From Leptolyngbyaceae cyanobacterium M65_K2018_010 (GTDB lineage: Bacteria > Cyanobacteriota > Cyanobacteriia > Phormidesmidales > Phormidesmidaceae): a DNA stretch of 6,930 nt. The position numbers and the translations under genes are program-made. The notes below the pieces were generated by a model that saw only the letters and a program-made list of their open reading frames with translations, did not search any database and had not been told where the DNA came from. Below, piece by piece: positions 1-4,806 of the stretch (the first letter of the stretch is position 1; each line of letters opens with the position of its first letter). The stretch is taken from assembly GCA_015295885.1 (NCBI GenBank), contig DVEE01000510.1, positions 1 to 6,930 of the forward strand. Direction: 5' to 3'.

Positions 1-89
1 AGGGCGGCGCCGATGGTGCCGTCGTCGAGATAGTCGAGCTCGCCGCCGACCGGCACGCCCTGGGCCAGGGTGCTGACCTGAACGCCGGT
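1..89 (-). CDS. recR: recR C-terminal fragment, foreign to the rest of the window
   Basis: Read on the minus strand (whole codons from 89 down to 3), this encodes TGVQVSTLAQGVPVGG followed by ELDYLDDGTIGAA. That matches the conserved C-terminal part of the Toprim region of RecR, whose E. coli form reads RIAHGVPVGGELE. RecR acts with RecO (and RecF) to load RecA at gapped DNA in recombinational repair. The form with DYLDDGTI and GC-rich codons is what I would expect of an alphaproteobacterium; cyanobacterial RecR, as I recall it, reads differently here. A hand count gives about 73% GC for bases 1-90, clearly above the neighbouring genes. The fragment has no natural end: its last residues lie beyond base 1, and upstream it dissolves into a GGC repeat that is really the proline linker of the next gene. 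I read it as a piece of another genome joined here. Identity is fairly sure; taxonomic origin is inference. Confidence 0.72.
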
Positions 90-1152
90 CGCCCCGCCGC
101 CGCCGCCCCAGGCTCCTGTCCCCTACGATCCGACCTATACCCTACCGGCTCCACCGCGTCCTGTCCCGGTCAAAGGATCCTCCGCGGGTTGCCTACCCGC
201 CCTGGCCGGGTTGATGGTGGTACTAGGAGCGGCGGCGGGTCTGTGGTGGTGGCTAGACCCCCTAGATTGGCGGCGCTCCCTGGGCGGAGAGAGTGTGGTT
301 AGCGGTGGCAGCCAGGGGGAAAACCCTGCTTTCAGTGAGGCCGAGCGGAATCGCAAACAGGCCCTGCGGGATCGGGCTCAAAGCCTGGGGGTCGATCACG
401 CCTACCTGGTCAGCCTCACTGATCAGTTTTTCTTTGAGCAAAACCCTGATCGGCAGGGAACCCAACTCACCGATAAACCCGAGGATGCCGACCGGCGAGC
501 GGAGTGGGATGGGATCGCCGCCGCCAATCTGGATTTACTAGCTGCCAACCTCAGCGCCGAGGCCCGCAGTCGGTTGGGGCGGTATAACCCCACCGATCGC
601 GATCGCTGGCAACGCCAGGTGAACCAACTCTACGTCAGCAGCAAGGCTCTCGAAGACCTGACCAATGCTCGCTTTAACCAGCTATTTCCCCGCCCTCCTC
701 AAGGGGGATTTGTTGAAACTGCCGTCGATCAGATCTGGTATGGCCTGGCCCAGGATCGGCTTAATGCCCTGACTAGCGGTGAGGCCCTGCAGGAAATTCG
801 GTTTGAGCCAGGCACCTTTAGCCAACAGTTGACGGGGATCCTGGCACCGGGCGAAGGCCAGGTTTACATCTTGAACCTCCAGGCTGGGCAACTCATGCGG
901 ATTAACCTGCAGGCACCGCCCGAATCAACCCTACTTTCCTTGTATGTGCCCTTGCCTACCCCAGAGGTGCCCTATCTACTGGCCCAGGCTCCAGAAAATA
1001 CCTGGGCCGGGGAGTTACCCCAATCGGGTTACTACGAGATTGTAGTGGTCTCCAGGGCTCAGGAACCGATTCCCTATCGTATGACGGTGGCAGTGGATAA
1101 TGTAATTGAGGACATTCTCAATGGTCCTGAGCCTCCTGCTAAGGCCAACTAG
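82..1152 (+). CDS. C-terminal part of a membrane-anchored Ser/Thr protein kinase-like protein (5' truncated)
   Basis: About 356 codons are open, with no credible start: a TTG at 211 lies inside the membrane helix and an in-frame TGA sits at 79-81, so the N-terminus is missing. Order of parts: a cytoplasmic proline-rich linker (residues 1-33, with PPPPPQAPVP), one membrane helix (about 37-60, ending LWWWLDPL), a charged helical extracytoplasmic region (about 84-236, with YNPTDRDRW and QIWYGLAQDRLN), and a beta-rich C-terminal domain (about 238-341, with LAPGEGQVYILNL, ENTWAGELPQSGYYEIVVV). From memory, this layout is that of cyanobacterial Ser/Thr kinases, in which an N-terminal kinase domain is followed by a Pro linker, one membrane helix and a sensor-like C-terminus. 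No kinase motif is visible here, so the kinase assignment rests on the C-terminal part alone. The break coincides with the suspected join at 85-107. The next gene starts 42 bases downstream in the same frame. Confidence 0.6.
   Translation, partial: TPVAPPPPPQAPVPYDPTYTLPAPPRPVPVKGSSAGCLPALAGLMVVLGAAAGLWWWLDPLDWRRSLGGESVVSGGSQGENPAFSEAERNRKQALRDRAQSLGVDHAYLVSLTDQFFFEQNPDRQGTQLTDKPEDADRRAEWDGIAAANLDLLAANLSAEARSRLGRYNPTDRDRWQRQVNQLYVSSKALEDLTNARFNQLFPRPPQGGFVETAVDQIWYGLAQDRLNALTSGEALQEIRFEPGTFSQQLTGILAPGEGQVYILNLQAGQLMRINLQAPPESTLLSLYVPLPTPEVPYLLAQAPENTWAGELPQSGYYEIVVVSRAQEPIPYRMTVAVDNVIEDILNGPEPPAKAN
85..107. other. Probable chimeric junction (alphaproteobacterium-like / cyanobacterial)
   Basis: To the left, RecR homology on the minus strand holds up to about base 85-90. 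To the right, a plus-strand proline-rich linker frame is open from base 82 after a TGA at 79-81. The zone between is a CCG/GCC repeat (about 91-107) that could belong to either side and could supply the short homology for a false join. Neither gene is complete at the boundary, which a natural gene order would not predict. The exact breakpoint cannot be placed within the repeat. Confidence 0.65.
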
Positions 1153-1194
1153 GCCATCTGGCCCGATTTCAGAAACTCCTGCGCGGCTCCGACC

Positions 1195-1701
1195 ATGGCT
1201 TTACCGCTGACGATCCAGCCCCTGACCGCTCAACCCATCCATCCAGACACCTTTGCCCCCTTTGGTCAGGTTATTTTTCCCAGACCTGATGGCACCCCCT
1301 TCGGTCCTGAAGATGCCCAACTGCAGCTCGAGGCTGGCATACCCCGCTTCTACTTGATGACCCTCAGGGGCCGGGGCACCCGGTTTCGTACAATTACCCG
1401 CCATCGTCGCTGTACCCAGTGCCTAGGCGCACTGGAGGGTCAGGATTGGCTGCTGGGGGTGGCTCCTCCCGGCCCCGCAGACCAGCCGGATCCGGCTGCG
1501 ATTCAGGCTTTTCACATTCCGGGTAACTGTTTCATCAAACTGGAGGTGGGCACCTGGCACGCGGGGCCTTACTTTAGCCAGGCCACGGTCAGTTTTTATA
1601 ACCTGGAGCTGAGCGATACCAACCTCACCGATCACCAAACCTGTAACCTGGCCCAAAGCTTTGGGCTGGAGTTTGAAATTAGCCTGCCCAGGGTCAGTTA
1701 G
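1195..1701 (+). CDS. Ureidoglycolate lyase / hydrolase family protein (AllA-like)
   Basis: A 168-residue cytoplasmic protein, about the normal length for the AllA family (cupin fold), which converts ureidoglycolate to glyoxylate and urea in allantoin catabolism. Visible family marks are APFGQVI near residues 21-27, TRHRRCTQ with His70 and Gln75, the beta-strand FHIPGNCFIKL (106-115), and the signature GTWHAGPYF (119-127) with the conserved His122. No other allantoin or purine catabolism gene lies nearby, so the true substrate in this organism is uncertain; many cyanobacteria carry such an orphan. The ATG at 1195 lacks an obvious Shine-Dalgarno sequence but gives the N-terminus expected for the family. 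It follows the kinase-like gene by 42 bases and may be co-transcribed with it. It converges on the M23 peptidase gene, 51 bases away. Family is sure; function in vivo is inferred. Confidence 0.82.
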   Translation: MALPLTIQPLTAQPIHPDTFAPFGQVIFPRPDGTPFGPEDAQLQLEAGIPRFYLMTLRGRGTRFRTITRHRRCTQCLGALEGQDWLLGVAPPGPADQPDPAAIQAFHIPGNCFIKLEVGTWHAGPYFSQATVSFYNLELSDTNLTDHQTCNLAQSFGLEFEISLPRVS

Positions 1702-1750
1702 CCCACTTAGTCTGGACGATCACTAACCGGGCCTAATCTAGAGCAGGAAT

Positions 1751-1764
1751 GGCTATAAATAGCC
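1751..1764. repeat. Short inverted repeat over the M23 gene stop codon
   Basis: GGCTAT-AA-ATAGCC has perfect 6-base arms around two bases. It includes the TAG stop and last codons of the minus-strand M23 gene, next to the 51-base convergent gap to the AllA-like gene. It has no T-run, so it is a weak candidate for a bidirectional terminator and may simply reflect the codons Gly-Tyr-Leu-stop. Confidence 0.35.
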
Positions 1765-2991
1765 CATGGGATTAACCGGATTGCCGTTTTGGCGCACTTC
1801 AAAGTGCAGGTGTGGCCCCGTAGAAAGCCCGGTGGAGCCCACCGCCGCGATCGCTTGGCCCTGCTGGATGGTTTGTCCTTCTTGGACAAAGATCCGACTA
1901 GCATGGGCATAGAGGGTCGTTAACCCGCCGCCGTGGTCGATGATAACCGCCTGACCATAGCCGCCATACCAACCGGAGAAGATCACCCGACCTGAATCGG
2001 CAGCTCGAATGGTAGTCCCTTGGGGAGCCGAGAAATCAACCCCGGCATGGAAGCGGCTATAGCCTAGGATGGGATGGATGCGGTTGCCAAAGCCGCTGGA
2101 GATATTGGCATTGGCGGGGAAAATAAACCGTCCAGTACCGCGCACAATGCCAGATTGAGCGGCTAATTTTTGGCGAATCAGGCTGGCGATTTGTTCTGAG
2201 TCGTGCATCAGTTGGGCTTCTGCGGCCTCTAGGGCGGCCCGTTGGTCCTTCAGACGAGCAATGAGTTGCTTCTCTTCCTTAGCTTCCTCTTCGTACTCTT
2301 GCTTTTGGGATAACAGTTGCTGGCGTAGGAGCGCAACCTGGTTTCTTTGATCCTCCACGGCAGCCTTTTGCTTTTGAATGGCCTCTGCCTTGGCTTTGAG
2401 GTCCTGGAGCACCTGGCGATCGGCGGCGTAGACCCGTTTGAGTTGATACTGGCGATCCAGAAATTCGTTAAAGTCCTGGCTTTGCAGCAGCACCGCCCAG
2501 CCCTCGCTACCCTGCTGTCGCTGCAAATACTGAAGCCGAGCGACAGTGCCACTACGGACATTTTCGTAGTCTTCCTCCGCCTTTTTGAGCTCCGCTTCAA
2601 ATTTTTTCAGGGCCCGCTCGGCCTCAGCCAAACGGTACTCGGTTTCCGTAATTTGGTTGGCGGTGTAGGTAATATTACGCTCCAGGGTTTGCAGGTTAGA
2701 TTCGGAGTCGGCCTGCTGGCCCTTGAGTTGATTTTGCTGCTTTTGCAGTTGATTGCGCTGCTGGTTTAGATCTTTTTGCTGCTTTTGCAGGTCTTGGATG
2801 GATTGGGCCATCAAAGTGGGTGAGCTAGACCAGGCCAGAGCAGGAGCTTGAGCGATCGCCCCTGGGGCCCCCAACCACCCCAACAGAATCACCAAGCCAA
2901 TTAACCCCAGCCCGCGCCCGAAAAGGCCATGGAGCTGGCGTGGTTTGCCCCACCCCCCCCGGGAAAGCCTTGGTTTTGTAGTTATTAGCAC
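1753..2991 (-). CDS. Secreted coiled-coil murein hydrolase activator / M23 (LytM) peptidase, EnvC/NlpD-like
   Basis: A 412-residue exported protein. A basic N-terminus precedes a hydrophobic segment (about 28-42), with likely signal cleavage after AIA (47) or ALA (53). A long Q/K/E-rich coiled coil spans about 62-265. The C-terminal LytM/M23 domain (about 286-412) has FGNRIHPILG, HAGVD (zinc ligands His315 and Asp319), YAH (His363) and HLHFE (His394, His396). The metal-binding and catalytic set is therefore intact, so this may be an active endopeptidase; EnvC-type activators usually have degenerate sites. Such proteins cut peptidoglycan or activate amidases at the septum, in the periplasm. 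The start is a GTG (2989-2991); I see no in-frame ATG that would keep the signal peptide. A run of eight Gs in the coding strand (2953-2960) lies close after it. It is the third gene after lrp and the exporter, 28 bases behind the latter, and so probably partly co-transcribed. Confidence 0.9.
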   Translation of the reverse strand: MLITTKPRLSRGGWGKPRQLHGLFGRGLGLIGLVILLGWLGAPGAIAQAPALAWSSSPTLMAQSIQDLQKQQKDLNQQRNQLQKQQNQLKGQQADSESNLQTLERNITYTANQITETEYRLAEAERALKKFEAELKKAEEDYENVRSGTVARLQYLQRQQGSEGWAVLLQSQDFNEFLDRQYQLKRVYAADRQVLQDLKAKAEAIQKQKAAVEDQRNQVALLRQQLLSQKQEYEEEAKEEKQLIARLKDQRAALEAAEAQLMHDSEQIASLIRQKLAAQSGIVRGTGRFIFPANANISSGFGNRIHPILGYSRFHAGVDFSAPQGTTIRAADSGRVIFSGWYGGYGQAVIIDHGGGLTTLYAHASRIFVQEGQTIQQGQAIAAVGSTGLSTGPHLHFEVRQNGNPVNPMGYL

Positions 2992-3019
2992 CGTTTAGAT
3001 CCCCAACCTTGCAACCTTA

Positions 3020-3634
3020 CTACCTGCTGTATGCCAGAGCCACCACCCCAAAGGCAAGAATGGCGACACCCGCCAAGCGGTTTAACCAGATCAGCCCTTG
3101 AGCCGTGAGGCGCGATCTAAGTAGGGTAACACCCCAGCTTAAGCACACCCACCACAGGGCTGAGCCCAAAAACACCCCACCTACTAGGGCCAGGGCAGAG
3201 AGCCTATCGGTGCCAGGGTTCACCAGGCCCAGACCAGCAAAGATAACGATGAATGACAGGATAGTCGCGGGGTTGGTTAACGTCAACACAAAGGTTGAAC
3301 CGTAGGCTCCTAAGAGTCCTCGGCTCGAGAGGGGGGGCGCTGCCGTCGCTGGCTTCGAAAGGGCCGTGGTCATGCCTAGATAACAGAGAAACAGGCCCCC
3401 CACCAGTTTGAGCCCAGGGGCCTGGCGGACCAGGAGATCGGCTACGGCGGTTAGCCCAAAGCCGGCGATATACCCATAGATTCCATCCGCCGTAGCAGCT
3501 CCCAGGCCGGTAGCCAATCCCATCCACTGCCCCTGGGCTAGGGATCGCCGAATGCATAACAACCCAATGGGCCCCACCGGTGCCGCGATGGCCAACCCTA
3601 TCCCTATCCCCTTGGCTAAATTTCCCATCCACAC
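3020..3634 (-). CDS. LysE/RhtB-family amino-acid exporter
   Basis: A 204-residue, very hydrophobic inner-membrane protein of the length usual for the LysE/RhtB family, which exports amino acids by proton- or ion-driven transport. About six membrane segments can be drawn (roughly 5-27, 38-63, 74-91, 108-134, 146-168, 181-202). Family marks are the N-terminal APVGPIGLLCIRRSLAQG followed by GLATGLGAATAD (18-50), and the TLTNPATILSF motif (118-128). The start is GTG at 3632-3634, with AAGGAG 7 bases upstream; the ATG two codons later would sit 13 bases from that site, so GTG is preferred. It lies 38 bases downstream of an Lrp/AsnC regulator, a frequent pairing in which the regulator senses the amino acid and turns on the exporter. 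The exported amino acid cannot be told from sequence; lysine, arginine, branched-chain and threonine exporters all occur in this superfamily. Confidence 0.88.
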   Translation of the reverse strand: MWMGNLAKGIGIGLAIAAPVGPIGLLCIRRSLAQGQWMGLATGLGAATADGIYGYIAGFGLTAVADLLVRQAPGLKLVGGLFLCYLGMTTALSKPATAAPPLSSRGLLGAYGSTFVLTLTNPATILSFIVIFAGLGLVNPGTDRLSALALVGGVFLGSALWWVCLSWGVTLLRSRLTAQGLIWLNRLAGVAILAFGVVALAYSR

Positions 3635-3641
3635 GGGCGTT

Positions 3642-3647
3642 CTCCTT
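3642..3647 (-). promoter_or_regulatory. Shine-Dalgarno site of the LysE-family gene
   Basis: On the minus strand this reads AAGGAG, within GAAAAGGAGAA, and ends 7 bases before the GTG at 3634. It decides in favour of GTG over the ATG at 3628. It is the best ribosome binding site in the window. Confidence 0.75.
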
Positions 3648-3672
3648 TTCCTGGGCTTAAAGCCACCGGACT

Positions 3673-4140
3673 CTATCCCTCTGCCTCTGCCAAGGACGGC
3701 ACGGAGGTCTCCTTTACCGTAGACAGCACGATCAAGGTGCGGGTCTTGACTACCCCTGGGATGGATTTCAGGCGATCGCTAATCAGACCCTCTAAAGCCT
3801 TGGTATTGCGACAGCGCACCTTTAGCAGGTAATCATCGTCACCGGTCACGTGGTGACACTCCAGGATTTCGGCAGTACTCTGAACCAGAGCCAAAAACCC
3901 ATCCCGATGGCGAGGCTGATCCAGCGTCACGGCAATGAAGGCAGTTAAATCTAGCCCTAGGGCCTCGGCATTGAGCTGAGCACTGTAGCCCTCAATGATG
4001 CCTCGCTCTTCCAAACGTTTGACCCGATCGGCCGTAGCCGGGGCCGACAAACCCAACTGACTGGCTAACTCAGCCCAAGTGATACGACCACGATTGACAA
4101 GGGTCAAGAGAATTTTGATGTCAAACTCATCCAGGCTCAT
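3673..4140 (-). CDS. Lrp/AsnC-family transcriptional regulator
   Basis: A 155-residue DNA-binding regulator, the normal size for the family. The N-terminal winged helix-turn-helix (about 4-50) begins LDEFDIKIL, with the HTH in ITWAELASQLGLSAPATADRV and then KRLEERGIIEGY. The C-terminal RAM/ligand-binding domain (about 65-143) has the typical HHVTGDDDYLLKV (96-108) and IPGVVKTRTLIVLS (127-140). Lrp/AsnC proteins form dimers to octamers and bind an amino acid at the RAM interface. The gene is first in a minus-strand series with the LysE-family exporter 38 bases downstream, so it most likely controls that exporter and itself in response to the exported amino acid (inference from the common pairing). 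The ATG at 4140 gives the canonical N-terminus. The AT-rich 183-base gap to the divergent DUF4079 gene probably carries its promoter and operators. Confidence 0.92.
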   Translation of the reverse strand: MSLDEFDIKILLTLVNRGRITWAELASQLGLSAPATADRVKRLEERGIIEGYSAQLNAEALGLDLTAFIAVTLDQPRHRDGFLALVQSTAEILECHHVTGDDDYLLKVRCRNTKALEGLISDRLKSIPGVVKTRTLIVLSTVKETSVPSLAEAEG

Positions 4141-4200
4141 AGCCTTACATTATAAAGGGATATGCAGTTATCAATTAGCAATCAAAAGAGATTTTCCGAA
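4141..4200 (-). promoter_or_regulatory. Probable promoter/operator zone of the lrp-lysE-M23 series
   Basis: This stretch is far more AT-rich than the surrounding genes. On the minus strand a perfect TATAAT (4149-4154) lies only 8 bases before the lrp ATG. The nearest -35-like element, TTGATA (4169-4174), has a 14-base spacer, which is short. If the TATAAT is used, transcription would start at or within a base or two of the ATG, giving a nearly leaderless mRNA. An AT-rich tract in front of an Lrp gene is also where autoregulatory binding would be expected. The elements are seen; their use is not shown. Confidence 0.35.
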
Positions 4201-4323
4201 TTAACGCTTCCTTTCCCAGATCGGCTAGTTCTGGCCAGGAGCCCTACTCCTCAACCAATCCCCAGCTGTAGGAAAATAAAGCAGGTTAAGTGATGTTGCG
4301 TTCACGCAGTTTGGGAGTTAGCT
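4201..4323 (+). promoter_or_regulatory. Upstream region of the DUF4079 gene
   Basis: This is the right half of the 183-base divergent intergenic gap. I see no convincing -35/-10 pair on the plus strand. A small hairpin, TGCG-TTCA-CGCA (4297-4308), lies just before the ribosome binding site. GGGAG (4313-4317) is spaced 6 bases from the ATG at 4324 and supports that start. No small gene or RNA is visible. Confidence 0.4.
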
Positions 4324-4806
4324 ATGGTGTCAACGGTACGGGATCTTTTACAGCCGATTGCCGATTGGTTTGCCGGTTTTGGTATGCCGGAACCAATAGT
4401 CCACTGGGGTCATCCCCTGATGATGGGAATTGTGATTTTTGTCATGGGTAGCTACACAGCCTGGGCCGGTTGGCAAGGCCGCCTGGGCGATGAGGTTGAG
4501 AAAAAGGCGGAAAAGCGGACTATCCACAAGCGGTTAGCGCTGTGGATGTTCACCTTTATCCTGCTGGGTTACACCGGCGGGGTACTTTCTTTGGTGATGC
4601 AAGGTCAACCCATCTTTGAGAGCCCTCACTTTTGGTCGGGCAGTTTGGTGATTGGCCTACTAGCAACCAACGGGGCGATTTCAGCCACCAAGTTTGGGGG
4701 TGGTCAGCCAGCCCTGCGCACCGTTCACGCCTACCTGGGCACCGTGGCCCTGGCGGTGATGTTTATCCATGCGTTTTTGGGGCTAAAGCTGGGCCTGGCC
4801 ATTTAG
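4324..4806 (+). CDS. DUF4079 domain membrane protein (cytochrome b561-like layout)
   Basis: A 160-residue integral membrane protein with about four helices (roughly 30-50, 70-92, 104-122, 136-158), matching the DUF4079 family of cyanobacteria and plastid-bearing eukaryotes in length and motifs. Histidines sit at helix ends or within helices: HWGH (His27, His30), HKRLALW (His68), SPHFWSG (His102), TVHAYLG (His135) and FIHAFLGLKLGL (His149). This arrangement resembles di-haem b561-type membrane proteins, so haem binding is a reasonable guess, but biochemical function is not established to my knowledge. A charged loop (DEVEKKAEKR, 56-65) separates the first two helices. The ATG has GGGAG 6 bases upstream. 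The gene is divergent from lrp and its last 24 bases overlap the end of cimA on the other strand. Confidence 0.8.
   Translation: MVSTVRDLLQPIADWFAGFGMPEPIVHWGHPLMMGIVIFVMGSYTAWAGWQGRLGDEVEKKAEKRTIHKRLALWMFTFILLGYTGGVLSLVMQGQPIFESPHFWSGSLVIGLLATNGAISATKFGGGQPALRTVHAYLGTVALAVMFIHAFLGLKLGLAI
4783..4806. other. 24-bp convergent overlap of the DUF4079 gene and cimA
   Basis: The plus-strand gene ends with TAG at 4804-4806 and cimA ends with TAG on the minus strand at 4783-4785, so each gene encodes its last eight codons (including the stop) on opposite strands of the same bases. The two frames are in antisense register: each TAG is read on the other strand as a CTA leucine codon. There is no room for a separate terminator between them. 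Confidence 0.85.

Noticed and set aside
211..213. TTG as start of the kinase-like gene
   Set aside because: It falls in the middle of the membrane helix, and the frame upstream continues with a sensible proline-rich linker.
1702..1752. Rho-independent terminator between the convergent AllA-like and M23 genes
   Set aside because: There is no GC hairpin followed by a T-run in the gap; only the weak inverted repeat at 1751-1764 is present.
2347..2769. A 140-codon, leucine-rich open frame on the plus strand
   Set aside because: It lies opposite the coiled coil of the M23 protein. The hydrophobic composition is what the reverse complement of Gln/Lys/Glu-rich codons gives, and no family is recognisable.
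3204..3632. A second minus-strand open frame overlapping the exporter gene
   Set aside because: Its translation is an incoherent mix of Gly, Pro, Arg and Trp. The exporter frame has clear membrane helices and family motifs.
4231..4238. CTGGCCAG palindrome as an operator in the lrp/DUF4079 gap
   Set aside because: An 8-bp palindrome alone is common by chance, and it does not resemble the AT-rich Lrp-type site.
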